64,000 nucleotides of DNA from Antedon mediterranea. Its lineage: Eukaryota > Echinodermata > Crinoidea > Comatulida > Antedonidae. A program made the translations under genes and the position numbers. Numbering within the stretch: the stretch's first letter is position 1; each line of letters starts with the position of its first letter. A model generated the notes under the pieces. The model worked only from the letters and a program-made list of their open reading frames with translations, was not told where the DNA came from and made no database searches. The DNA lies in NCBI RefSeq assembly GCF_964355755.1, contig NC_092672.1:33662501-33726500 (forward strand), in the 5' to 3' direction. Positions 44,412 through 55,269 of this stretch are shown here, one piece after another.

Positions 44412-45023
44412 TACAGTTGAACCTCCCGTAAGTGGCCACCCTCGGGACGTCCTGGAAAAGTGGCCGCTTACGTGTGGTGACCCCTTACGGGTGGTGACCC
44501 CTTACGGGTGGTGACTCCTTACGGGTGGTGACTCCTTACGGGAGGTTCTGCCGATAAAGGGCCAAAATCACGTATTATGGCTATAGGCCTATACGATATT
44601 CTTAACGAAACGAGCCTCTCAATTTCCCAGCTAATTGTAGGCCTATTATTATTTATAATCAGGTGGTTTAGTATTTTGTAGCATTTTCAGACAAATTTTA
44701 AAAGCTTTTATCATATGAAAAATGGTCGGTCAAAATCTGTGTAGTTTTCTCATCTCTTCACAGCAATGTTTGTAAAACCTCTTCAAAATAAAGCTAATAT
44801 ATAAAGAAATACAATAAACATGCACCTCTAATTCATAGGTCCATGCAATAAGTATCACATTTTTCGATTGGCCGCTTAAAAAAAATCTCATTTTTAGTAT
44901 AAAAAGGTGCCCGCAGCTGCTTACGGTAAGCACCAAATGCACTAATTAGATAGGAAGAACAAACAGGCTTTTCAAAATGCGTCCGTTAAGGGAGGTGGCC
45001 ACTTACGGGAGGTGCCCGCTGTA
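44412..45023. mobile_element. 608-bp MITE with TA flanks nested in the TTAA element
   Basis: The ends CAGTTGAACCTCCCG and CGGGAGGTGCCCGCTG are flanked by TA on both sides. A perfect 20-bp inverted core lies at 44421-44440 and 44994-45013 (acctcccgtaagtggccacc). TA duplication with CAG-ends fits Tc1/mariner-pogo-type elements. Inside the left arm is a short array (next entry). Confidence 0.85.
44462..44546. repeat. 18-bp tandem repeat inside the MITE
   Basis: 'ccttacgggtggtgac(cc/tc)' repeats four times, built from the same 'cttacggg' word that forms the MITE's ends. Confidence 0.85.
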
Positions 45024-46639
45024 AATAAAATATGGAGTTTTCATGAATAAAAATAATCACAGAAGAAAGTTCTTACGAATATGACCTTGTGAAACTGTAA
45101 TTTGAAAATGCAAATAAGGCATGCCTGCAAATAATCTATAAATTTAAATTTGTATAAGATAAATATGCAAAATCTAAAGAATATCTCAATTTTAGTTACC
45201 ATAGTAACTGTTGCTATGCATAACTATGGGAAATTAAATAATTATCAGATAATTATTAATTAATAATTAATACTGAATCCAACCATCACAGTAAAAAAAA
45301 TATAGAATTTAAAACCAATATTTAATAATAAAGTGTGATATTTTACATGCTGACCTTAAATGAAATTAAATTTCAAGGGCATCAATATTTGTTATGTAGC
45401 ATTAACATACCTGAGTATATCATTGACTTTTGATTGGTTCTATTTTGGGGAGGGAAAAGTGGTGGATCCAGGACTTGGAAATAGTTAGGGGGTTGAAGGC
45501 GAGGGTCTAACAACTTAACTTTATGTCCTATCTTTTGCATTGCAATTTTTAACTTGGGGTGGGTGGGGGCTTGGAGAAAGGGGAAGGGGGTGGGATGGAG
45601 GAGTTTGAAACTGTCTATTCATTGGGGCGATGGTAGCGGCAGTGTGGGTGATGCTTGAATGCATGCATTTGACACTCTATAGTGGATGATCGACCAAAGT
45701 GTTGCAGTTTATCGTTTTGTGGTTATAGTCGGGGTGGGGGAAGGGTGGTAGTCGAAAATGGTGGTGGATGGGAATGTGGGATCTGCTTAGGTTAGCAAGT
45801 AAAAGAAGTAAACAAATGAAAGAGGAGTTTCAAAATAAGAGAGGAGTAATCTGTTGCAAAGATTAAAATTCACAACGATCTGATAATTTATTCAAATTTC
45901 CAGAGGATATAACCTATAAAATGACATTAAAACTGGGAATTACAGAATCTATAATTAAAAATATTTTTTTTCTCACAACACAACTAGAACTATATAAAAC
46001 ATTAAGAATTTTTCTGACAAATGAGTTTCAAATCAAATAATCAAAGAAAATAAAATGTTTTTACTAATATACCATGTTTTTTTTTTATAAAAATGCCTAT
46101 GTTTCTCGCAACACTGCTTGTAGATTTAAAAATTACCCCAGTATTTTATTTTAGAAAACAATTAGTAAACATTAGAACTACCTATTTGTAATAAATCAGC
46201 TAAAAAAATACACCACTTTTGGCGTTATGGTGAAGTAAAGTTTAGTTGCATTGAACAATTTAAAAAAAGTGAAAAACATCCCTTTTTAAATAAATGGTAT
46301 CTCCCAAAGTATGAAATAAAAAAAAATAAAAAAATATGAAACAGGTACACAATGCATTGTTATTAGGCATACACTAATTATTTTTTATAATTAAATGAAC
46401 AAAACAAAAATATCGTTCATCAAAATAGTACCAATATCCATTTTAAAAAACCTTATAAAAGGACAAAATTTGTCAAAAACACAAATTTGGCCGTTGCCAT
46501 GGAAATATATGTGTGAAATAAAAAATACTTCATATTTAATTTCTCTCAACACATATATAGCCATGTGCAAAATTTGAAGGAAATCCATTTTTTGAGTCTG
46601 CCACTCTTTTTGATATTTCTTTGATTCTTACTGGCTCTT

Positions 46640-47100
46640 AAGTGTCTATTGCAATATATTTTCCATTTTTACCGCAGAAGAAGGAAGAGTTAATTGTAGT
46701 TACACCTTATTTCCTTATTAGAATCACCGAATGGCAAACCCTCGTAAACTTGGTAAATTGTACAATAGTTCTCTTGTTTATGGAATGAAAGGGACACGTT
46801 AATTGTTGAAAATATTACTAGTCCTTTTTATCGCAGAATAAGGATAGTGAAGTGTTGTTGTTACACCTTATTTCCAATTAAAAGCACCAATCAGGAAAAA
46901 CCCTCGTAAATGGTAAAATAATTCTCTTGTTTATAGAATGAAAGGGGCACGTTAATTGATGAAATTATTACTATAGTCTTCTTTTTTCATTACCGCAGAA
47001 GAAGAAGCGTTAATTGTTACCGGTAGGCCTCACCTTATTTCCAGTTAGAAACAGCGAACTTTCAAAATTGTATAACATATTGCCCTTGTTTATAGAATGA
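46640..47100. repeat. Roughly 152-bp tandem repeat, three units (copy 2)
   Basis: Units begin near 46673, 46832 and 46998, matching the five-unit array at 33690-34390. Confidence 0.88.
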
Positions 47101-47385
47101 AAACATTTGACGAAGATCTAGAGGCTCGTTTCCACTCGTCGAATTTTTTCGGGCGAATCGAGCTTGTACGCATGCGTAGAGGAATTGGAAGATTAAAACA
47201 TACGCATGCGTATAAGCTGACGCTTTTGATTTACGCGTACAAATTCGCATTTCAGTGTGATTAACATAAATTATAGTCGGTTAATACACTTCATATACAG
47301 ATTGATGTTACAGATACATTTATTCATGAAATAACAAATAAAAAAGTTAGTTTACAAAATAATATTTTAAGTTTAAAACCGTAAA

Positions 47386-48213
47386 AAAAGATAATGAGGG
47401 GAGAAGATAAAAAAAGTACGGTAGTAATTACCAACAATTGCAGTTCATTATGAAAGAAAACACAAAACAAAAGAAATAATAGCCTCGAGAAAAAAAGAAA
47501 CGCACACAAAAAAATATATAATATAAATCGGCAAGCGTAGCCTCGAAAAGCCAACATAAAAGCACGGCCAGATTTCATTTGCATTAACCAATGGATTGAT
47601 ATTCTGATAACAAATCTACACAATCAATTTTTTATTTGCAAAACATAGATGAAAGAAGTGTCCCCTTTTCATTTTGAATTATTCCTGAATTCGCTTCTAA
47701 TGTCCTTCCTTGTGGCTTCAACCATACATGGCTCTATTCCTGATCCTCCTCGCTATTTTTTTTTTCTTTTTTCAATTAACATTAATACAGTGGACTACCT
47801 TTTGTTGTTCTAACCGTTCATTGAAGTAAACTCCATATCATTTGGTAAACTTCTCTTGAATTTACGTTTATCCTTTGTTCTTTCAAGGATAAAAGCTTTC
47901 ATAATAAGTGTGCCAAAGTCTGGAAAAAAAACGGCACCAACTAATGACAATACCAAAGTAATGTTTAATTATTATATCAAGATAAAAGATAGGTACAGTA
48001 TAGGCGTATATTGGGAGGGCAGGTAAATAAATACGACTTTCACTCGTTTAACTTTTAATACAAATATTAATAATGTTCAGGACTAGCCCATACCTTTTTA
48101 ATCGACATAATATAACATAATGGCGATTACAGTGCCCTTCCGAAATAAAAACTCAATACAATTAGTTTTGTATTGTTAAACTACTGTAGAGCAGTTTTGC
48201 GTCAGGGAGTTTA
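47386..48213. other. Intergenic DNA upstream of SDHB, nothing recognised
   Basis: No supported gene or repeat. Confidence 0.4.
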
Positions 48214-48417
48214 GTAATTGGTCAGATGTTTTGCCCTACTCTGACGTAATTTGTGCTTTATACTAAGTACATTTGAGAATACCAACTTGATCTGGAGGTC
48301 GTGGGTTCGACGTCCCAACCGAGAATTACTTGCGAATTTTTTCGCTGGTATTCTCAAATGTACTTAGTATAATGTACAAATTACCTCAGAGTAGGGCAAA
48401 ACATCTGACCACAATTA
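48214..48417. repeat. Fold-back element with a pol III box B-like loop
   Basis: Arms 48214-48284 and 48346-48417 are inverted with few mismatches (gtcagatgttttgccctact; tactaagtacatttgagaat). The 61-base loop contains 'gtgggttcgacgtcccaacc', close to the tRNA box B consensus GGTTCGANNCC. No box A is seen. Confidence 0.8.
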
Positions 48418-48661
48418 GTTTTAGTACAGTACTGTACACATCGGGCTGCTGTTTTGTATGTATCAGTTTCTATAAATTGACTACGAAAATAATATTTAAA
48501 TTATTATAAGAAACAATATTCTAGATATTTTTTAATTGAAATGCATAAGTGGCGTACCATACTTACGATTATGTAATTTTAGGTCGCGAATGAGGTCATC
48601 TTTCAAGAAGTCAAAAAATTGAATAAACTGTAAAAAGTGGACGTCAGTGAACGTTACTTTT

Positions 48662-48667
48662 ATGTAA
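48662..48667 (+). promoter_or_regulatory. Start-stop upstream ORF in the SDHB leader
   Basis: ATGTAA lies two bases before the SDHB ATG (tttATGTAAttATGGCC). If it is in the mature leader, it is a minimal start-stop uORF. The transcription start is not known from the sequence. Confidence 0.4.
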
Positions 48668-48669
48668 TT

Positions 48670-51600
48670 ATGGCCTTGGCGAGCAGTTTAGGACGTATTT
48701 TGTCTCGTAGATTTGATAGTATTGCGTATAATGTAAGTTAATTAACATATTCGGTTTTTTTTTAAATTATTTCCTTAAAGAGTACACATTTATTTACTGT
48801 TATAAGCTAGGCCTAGGCCAAGAATCAAGACTGATGATTGTCGGTAATAACACAATATCGACCGACCGTGTTCCTGTTTTATAAGATGTGTTACTTTAGA
48901 CGCGAGCCTAGAGGGTTAGGCCTAGGCCTAAACCAGAAAACCAAACTTATAAACGTATCTAATATTTCTATTATATAGGTCAAAGACTAATTAAAATACT
49001 GTAGTATATTTATTATCTATTATTATTTAGTTTAAAAAATGTAAACTTTTTTGTGTTTTTTCAATTTTGTAGGCAGTAAGACAATCTCAAACTGCTGCAG
49101 AAAAACAACAAAATGAGGAGAAAATCAAACAGTTTTCTATTTACAGATGGGTAAATATTTCATAAATTAATAATTAAGATGTATTGTAGGCCTAGTATAT
49201 TAATACTATTAATATTTTTCTTATTTTACCACTTTGCAAGTGCATATTATTATTATTAAATTAACAAGAATAACATTGCAAACAGTATGTTGTCTCAATA
49301 TCAGCAGTTGGTAAAATTTTTTTTCTTTTATGACAGGACCCTGACAAACAAGGTGATAAGCCACGAATGCAAGTCTACGATGTGGACTTAAATTCGTAAG
49401 TTTTAATATTTTGAAAACAAATTTTTGTTTCTGGCTTTTTGGACAGTGCAGAGTTATCCTAAAGGGTGTAGAAATGGGATCGCTATCAACATGGTGGTCA
49501 ACTGTGTATAAAAGTTTTTTATATAGGCACAGTTGACCATGCTGATTCAAAAACAAATAATAGTTCATCGAGACCTACAACAACTAACATCTTATCCTAC
49601 ATATTCTAAACTTGTTTTTCAATTTTGTTTTTTCTGAATTTTGATATATTTTTTTTTTTGCAGATGTGGTCCTATGGTGCTTGATGCCCTGATTAAAATC
49701 AAGAATGAAATTGACCCAACATTGACCTTTAGAAGGTCATGTCGTGAGGGTATATGTGGGTCATGCGCTATGAACATAGGTGGTGTTAACACACTAGCCT
49801 GCATATGGTTAGTTGAAAATTATTTGCTTTTTAGTTCAAAGGTCAGTTGGGTCATTTCAGGTCAAATTAATTTAATATTCAGGTTTCAATTGAAGGAAAT
49901 TTATTACAGTAAATCCTTGTCTACACTATCAAACTTTATTTGACACAAAAAAAAAAATGTGCCCTGTCCATATGGACATGATAATGTCATATAACTACTA
50001 TATTTGAAAATATCACTACCATATTTGGAAATATCACTACCATATTTGGAAATATCACTACCATATTTGGAAATATCACAACCATATTTGCGCACATTTT
50101 GTCAAACTAGATCAAACCCTTCACATTGCCTAGGAAAAATCCAGAGTTTACACACTGGGGTACACATACAAAAAGCACAGCAGTATTAATGAACTGGTTT
50201 ATAATAAATCTTCAACTTAGTTTTGTAGGTGATGTGTACTAAGAGCATTTATAGCATCTGCTCCAAGTTATTATTTCCTGATTATACACTTATTATTCTA
50301 ATACCTTGTTTGTGTTTTTTTTTTATTGTATTACCTTTCAGTCGGATAGATGCAAACCAAAGTAAGGCAACAAAGATATACCCACTACCTCACATGTATG
50401 TAGTGAAGGATTTGGTACCAGTAAGTATAGTACATTTTACTGTACATGTTGTGTATTTTGTAACAGTCATAGAGCAGTGTAGAACCTCTCTTTTGGGACA
50501 CTATTAGGAGACACTTTTGAAGGAGAGACAATTATGTTTTTTAACACAACAGCCAACCTCTATTTAGGGGACACCCTATAAAGGTAAAACTTTGTTGGGT
50601 CACAAAGTTATTCTACTGTAAAGCTGTATGTTAATTTTTTGTACCTAGAAGACAGCTTGAGCATGTTCATGTTTTTTACAATAAATTAATAATGTTGATT
50701 ATTTTTGTAGGACATGAGTAATTTCTACGCCCAATATAAAGCCATTGAACCATACCTCAAGAAGAAAGGAGATATGAAATATGGAGAGAAACAAAACCTT
50801 CAATCAATTGAAGATAGAGAAAAATTAGTAAGGTTTTAAGTTTATTAGGAGCTATCTAATTTTCTTTACTCATAAAGACATCTAAAGCTCTGTCTACACT
50901 ATCAAACTAGTTTGACGAAAAAAAGTGTGATGTGCCCAAATTTGGTAGTGATATGACATCATCGTGTCTATATATGGGCACGTAACATATTTTTGGCGCG
51001 TAAGGTTTCATTCATTCATTTATCAGTGAAAAATTACTTCCATTTATTGTCATTTGCATATAAAAGTTTGATAGTGTAGACAGAGCTTTACTCTAAAAAA
51101 CTAAACTAAATACAGAACTAAATCTCTTCTGAGGATGCTTGTCTATATAACATTTGAAATTATCTTGAATTGAATACAGTAATTGGAGGTGTGGTTTGGT
51201 AATCCTGCAGCTTGTCAATCAATCTCAGGGTCATGTGTTCAAAGGTCATTCAAATCCTGTTTTATAAAGCATTTTTTTCCTCACAAATAAAACTGACTTG
51301 ATGTTGAACTGAATATAAGCAACCAGTTTTAATCTATTTTTTTTTATTCAATCAGCTGTTGTATTGTATTTACTACATGTACTTTTACCCATTTTAATTT
51401 TTTAATTACTTTTTTATTTCATACGAATCCAACAGCAATCACGAACTCGCCAATTACAAGATGGATAAACTATTTTTAATTTATTGTGTTTATAAATTAA
51501 GTCCCATTTGAGGCGTACGTAGGGAGTGGCGTTGAAATAGTCAGTTACAACCCTTGCACTAGGTCAGGATTAGAACTCGGATTGATTGATTAACGCAAGC

Positions 51601-52242
51601 GCGTTATCCACCAAGCTACAGCTCCACTATATATTTATATTGTTAATATTCTAGCAATTTATCAATTTCTGAGATCAATAAATTGTACTGATTATTCTTT
51701 CAGGATGGTCTGTACGAATGTATTTTGTGTGCCTGTTGCAGTACGTCATGTCCCAGCTACTGGTGGAACAGTGATAAATATCTAGGCCCAGCAGTGTTGA
51801 TGCAGGCCTATCGATGGATGATAGACAGTAGGGACGAGTACCAACAGGAGAGGGTAGCTAAGCTAGAAGATCCCTTCTCTCTATATAGATGCCATACAAT
51901 TATGAATTGTACAAAAACTTGTCCTAAGGTTTGCTTATTGATCAATTTTAAAATTTCTTCTGAAACAGTCAGTCTTTCAACCCGTGAAAATATTCTTTCT
52001 ATTCCACTAATTAAAATATTCTTTCCATTCCACTCATTAAAACATTCTTTCCATTCAACTCATGAAAATATTCTGTTTATTCAATTCATTCATTATTTTG
52101 TATATTCTATGTATTGTATGTCAAATTAAATATGAATAATATAATAATTTCATTTCAGGGGTTGAACCCAGGTCGTGCTATTGCAGAGATCAAGAAGTTA
52201 TTGGCGTCATATAATAAAGGAGAAGCCGAGGCGAGAGCATAA
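48670..52242 (+). CDS. SDHB: Succinate dehydrogenase iron-sulfur subunit, mitochondrial (eight exons)
   Basis: Electron-transfer subunit of complex II, in the mitochondrial inner membrane facing the matrix, passing electrons from the flavin subunit to ubiquinone. Exons: 48670-48732, 49073-49150, 49337-49395, 49664-49807, 50342-50420, 50711-50827, 51704-51928 and 52159-52242. All junctions are GT-AG and in phase, giving 282 residues (vertebrate protein about 280). Residues 1-21 are a basic, Asp-poor targeting peptide ([15 protein letters not shown]). The 2Fe-2S ligands are Cys93, 98, 101 and 113 ([12 protein letters not shown]). The 4Fe-4S/3Fe-4S ligands are Cys186, 189, 192, 196, 243, 249 and 253 ([22 protein letters not shown]). 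After Cys113 the sequence is ICRID rather than the vertebrate TRRID, with Cys115 formed across the exon 4/5 junction. Introns hold MITE-family copies and a SINE. Confidence 0.97.
49911..50113. mobile_element. MITE family A, copy 3 (SDHB intron 4)
   Basis: The left end 'tccttgtctacactatcaaa' is clear. The right end is eroded (gtcaaactagatcaaaccc). The interior contains four tandem copies of a 20-bp unit 'tttggaaatatcactaccat', an expansion of the family's 'tggtagtgatatg' word. Confidence 0.8.
50885..51088. mobile_element. MITE family A, copy 4 (SDHB intron 6)
   Basis: The best-preserved ends of the family: 'aagctctgtctacactatca' and 'tgatagtgtagacagagctt', flanked by TA on each side (cTAaagct ... 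agctTTActc). A 40-bp insertion near the right end distinguishes it from copies 1 and 2. Confidence 0.9.
51430..51635 (-). mobile_element. tRNA-derived SINE, copy 3 (SDHB intron 6)
   Basis: The minus strand reads 'gtagcttggtggataacgcg', 'ccgagttctaatcctgacct', 'agtgcaagggttgtaac', 'cgcctcaaatgggac' and 'agtttatccatcttgtaatt', the same order as in the two PHC-intron copies. Confidence 0.82.
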
Positions 52243-52742
52243 ATTGATGATAATACAGACAATATTTTAATTAGCTTGTATTAATATTCATAAGTACATT
52301 ATTTTCAAAACTTGATTAAACATGGGTTAATTTTATGGTACAGAATACATACCTGTAAATAACTGGTCACAGAAATATTCAGATTACTAGGCTCACTGTA
52401 TAGTCTCTATTTAATTTACTGTATGTTTTGAGTATAACTTATACAAGGTTAGTTATTCTTGCAGTTTAGTTCTCTTAACCCTGAAATTCATAGACAATAC
52501 ACATTTCTGAAAGGAATGTATGTAAAAGATTGCAGAAAAAGATGTTTAAGAAACAGTACGCTTTGTGCAATTTAATTCTCCATCTTACATTGACTGTGTT
52601 CTTTCAGTCACTTAATGCCTACTGTAATTAACATTGTTTTGTTAATGTTAGTATGTGATGAGCAATCGTTGACTTTAATTTAACCCTACTCTTTGTCTTT
52701 TGAATTTGAATGCAGTGAATTGTAATTAACAGTATAAAAAGG

Positions 52743-52748
52743 AATAAA
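52743..52748 (+). terminator. Candidate SDHB poly(A) signal
   Basis: AATAAA 500 bases after the stop, in 'aaaaaggaataaataatt'. Confidence 0.45.
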
Positions 52749-53003
52749 TAATTATTGTTCATAAAAGAATACACCTTTTTTTGCAGTATTTTTTTGTCTG
52801 TCAGTACTTTTAAGATGCTTAAAATTAAACACTCGCTAGATTAAAAACTATTTTGTTCATTGTACAGTATAACAAACAAATGACAAGAACATATTAATAT
52901 TTCTAAAGTAATTTATTACGTTCTGTAAAATGATAAAATCAATGTATTAGTTGAATGAAATTCACAACAAATATTAAAATGTAAAGAACTTTATAATAAT
53001 AAC

Positions 53004-53009
53004 TTTATT
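53004..53009 (-). terminator. Candidate UBIAD1 poly(A) signal
   Basis: AATAAA on the minus strand, 280 bases after the UBIAD1 stop. The SDHB and UBIAD1 3' ends converge with about 250 bp between the two candidate signals. Confidence 0.4.
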
Positions 53010-53287
53010 AATAATTTTAATTTATTAGGATCATTTTAAATTAGTTGTTACAGAATGTAATTAAAAAAATCTTAGAAGAGAAAACAAAAATCAAAAACCA
53101 TTTTTATGATAAAGTGGTTTACAATACAAGCTTGATGCTTGTTTTTAAACATTTTGTGTTTGGTTCGATTCAAGTTTAGCTCAATTTAGAAAAAGAACAA
53201 TTAAAATTGGCTAATCCTGGCAAGTGAAATTATTGAATTTTTCTTTCTCCGAGTCTTGCAAGATGGAAATGTATGGCGCCCTTAATT

Positions 53288-54307
53288 CTACTCAATGCCC
53301 GGCAATGTCCCACTGAACATGACGCTAGCCACGTAAAGTAATCCAAAAGCTAAATTTAACTTCGAAGTCCTTTGTGGCATTTCTTTCAAAACATTCCTTC
53401 GAAAATCCTTTTCAAGTTTAAACGCCATTGGTAAAGTTAGAAGTGGAAGGAAGAAACTCTTTGAGAAGTTGAATGCCAACACAGCGAACATCAAATATGG
53501 AACAAACAGGAGCAGAACGTACAAGACGTAAGAACCTGTACGGCCAAGAAGAATAGCTATGGTTACCACTTTTGATTTCTTATCTAGGTTCATATCTCTA
53601 GTGTTATTGCTATGCAATATTGCCTCTGTGTTCAGCGCCAGCGGTACAGCATAAAGTAAAGGCGCAAGTGAGAAGTGCCCGACTTGAACAAGGAACGTGA
53701 ACATAACAGCAAGCGGACCGAATGTTATTAAAATAATGACATCGCCTAGAGCTACATATTTAAAACCGATGCCACCTGTGTACAAAAACGATCCAGAGAG
53801 TCCGCAGAAAAACACAAGCGCAATCTGTTCTAATTTAGCAGGCGATATCATGACTAGAATCGCAAGACACAAACATCCAACAGCGTATAAAATTGCTCCA
53901 AATGTAGCAACATTGTTCGGTTTTAAAATCCCATCAACCAGCGTTCGATCATCACTACGTTTACTGTCAATTCCTTTTCTAAAATCACAGTAAGTGTTCA
54001 CTAAATTTCCAGCACCGTGAACTGAAAGAACAGCCATGCATGCTAAAAATCCCTGATGAAGATTCCATAGATCTGTTACCTTATAGGCCAAGGCACTCCC
54101 TAAAAATACAGGCGTCAGCGAAGCACTAAACGACCACGGTCGTAAAGCGAGAATGTAACTGCTTACTGCGACAACGTTGGAGTTGGTTGGCCTACTAGGC
54201 CTAGCCCTAGGCTTGCCGTCATTGTCTTTTGAATTGTTTGCAGACGGTGAAGAATACCCATTTTTCTTTTCATCGGCATATGTTTCTCGCCCCGCCATTG
54301 TTTTCAC
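53288..54307 (-). CDS. UBIAD1: UbiA prenyltransferase domain-containing protein 1
   Basis: An ER/Golgi multi-pass membrane prenyltransferase family that attaches an isoprenoid chain to naphthoquinone (menaquinone-4 synthesis in vertebrates). A single open frame of 339 residues, close to the vertebrate length (338), with no intron. A hydrophilic N-terminus (1-47) precedes the UbiA core starting [20 protein letters not shown]. The first Asp-rich motif is N104-x3-D108-x5-D114 ([12 protein letters not shown]), followed by SDDRTLVDG. The second is N234/N235-T-R-D238-x3-D242 ([12 protein letters not shown]). These bind the Mg-diphosphate of the prenyl donor. Several long hydrophobic helices follow ([60 protein letters not shown]). 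Met4 (54298) is an alternative start in better context (caATGg). The gene is convergent with SDHB. Its 5' end lies about 120 bp from a large inverted-repeat element. Confidence 0.95.
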   Translation of the reverse strand: MKTMAGRETYADEKKNGYSSPSANNSKDNDGKPRARPSRPTNSNVVAVSSYILALRPWSFSASLTPVFLGSALAYKVTDLWNLHQGFLACMAVLSVHGAGNLVNTYCDFRKGIDSKRSDDRTLVDGILKPNNVATFGAILYAVGCLCLAILVMISPAKLEQIALVFFCGLSGSFLYTGGIGFKYVALGDVIILITFGPLAVMFTFLVQVGHFSLAPLLYAVPLALNTEAILHSNNTRDMNLDKKSKVVTIAILLGRTGSYVLYVLLLFVPYLMFAVLAFNFSKSFFLPLLTLPMAFKLEKDFRRNVLKEMPQRTSKLNLAFGLLYVASVMFSGTLPGIE

Positions 54308-54427
54308 ACAAAAATTGTATTAAAATAACATTTAGGCTCTAGCCTATCCTAGATTAATTATTTCCTCACTCGGCGCGCCTCTGACCTTCTTGCAGAATTT
54401 TGGATTTTTCCAAATTTCTGAATTTCG

Positions 54428-55255
54428 TCAAAGAATATATATCACAAGAATGAGTATTCCGCGATTTTCCCTGTAACAGTAATATTGTCCATGTGGTAGG
54501 GCGCCGCCATAAGTGTGGATGTATCTGGGATGTATACAACTTTTTGTGACGGTTTCAATAATCAAAGGCTAGACCACCGGTAGTATTTTCATGATAAAAA
54601 ATGTTATCAACTACATGCCAACATCATGTTAAATACTATTTGGATATTTAATTGTTCGTTTTATGCAATTTATTTAGTAAAAACTGCCGTATAAACAGTT
54701 TGCTTTATCAACCGGGCGCTACGATAGCGTGACCGGGCGTGTTGGTGTTTACGCGTTTTCACGAAGGATTGTTTAATAATATTCCTATATTTAACTTGTT
54801 TCTGGTAAAACAAATAAATGTTAATAACATTTAACATTTTGTCCTATTAATAACATGTATTTTATACTAATTTATATCATAAAAACAATACTTAATTTAC
54901 CGGGCGTAGAGTAGTACACGGCAATGGTAAAGAATAGGCCGTGCTGAGTAACGATTCATTGATTTTTGGTGTTGCTGTGTTAGGCCTTTTTTGTGAACTA
55001 ACTTAGCATGTTAGTAAATAATTGTCTGTAAAAGTGAATGTACACTAGTTTGTTAATAAATATGTATTATAAAATAGTTTACAATTGCAAAAACTATTAT
55101 CATAATTCTATTTAATGTGACATGTATAATATCTATTAAATCAAGTCTTATTTAGTATGTATACATCCGGCGGGCATCACTCACTGGAGCTCTCTGTTAC
55201 AAATTTCTCATGCAAAAATCGCGGAATACTCATTCTTGTGATATATATTCTTTGA
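54428..55255. mobile_element. 828-bp element with perfect 41-bp inverted termini
   Basis: 54428-54468 and 55215-55255 are exact reverse complements (tcaaagaatatatatcac ... tattccgcgatttt). Weaker inverted matches continue inward (tgtaacag; gatgtatac). The spacer holds several 'accgggcg' words and no reading frame of note. It lies directly upstream of UBIAD1. Confidence 0.92.
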
Positions 55256-55269
55256 TTTCGTGAATAGAG

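Larger units (their letters stand above)
42821..46641. mobile_element. 3.8-kb TTAA-flanked DNA element (piggyBac/Kolobok-type)
   Basis: TTAA at 42821-42824 and 46638-46641 brackets ends GAGCCA ... TGGCTC. The arms continue inverted with gaps for more than 150 bp (for example 'gtggcaga' + 'aaaaaatggatttc' + 'tcaaatttt' on the left, mirrored near 46560-46610). The paralogous position in copy 1 (33660-33663) reads TTGA without the insertion. TTAA duplication is the hallmark of piggyBac and Kolobok superfamilies. No transposase frame is present, so it is non-autonomous. Confidence 0.88.
37540..47385. repeat. Segmental duplication, copy 2
   Basis: Direct-orientation counterpart of 14695-34705. 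It carries a 3.8-kb TTAA-flanked insertion (42825-46641), lacks the 13.8-kb insertion, and has an unrelated 850 bp (41458-42305) where copy 1 has a LINE fragment. Confidence 0.93.

Noticed and set aside
48301-48321. tRNA gene
   Set aside because: Only a box B-like T-arm is present; no acceptor stem, anticodon arm or box A.
53697-53993. 98-residue plus-strand frame opposite UBIAD1
   Set aside because: Antisense shadow of the UBIAD1 coding sequence.
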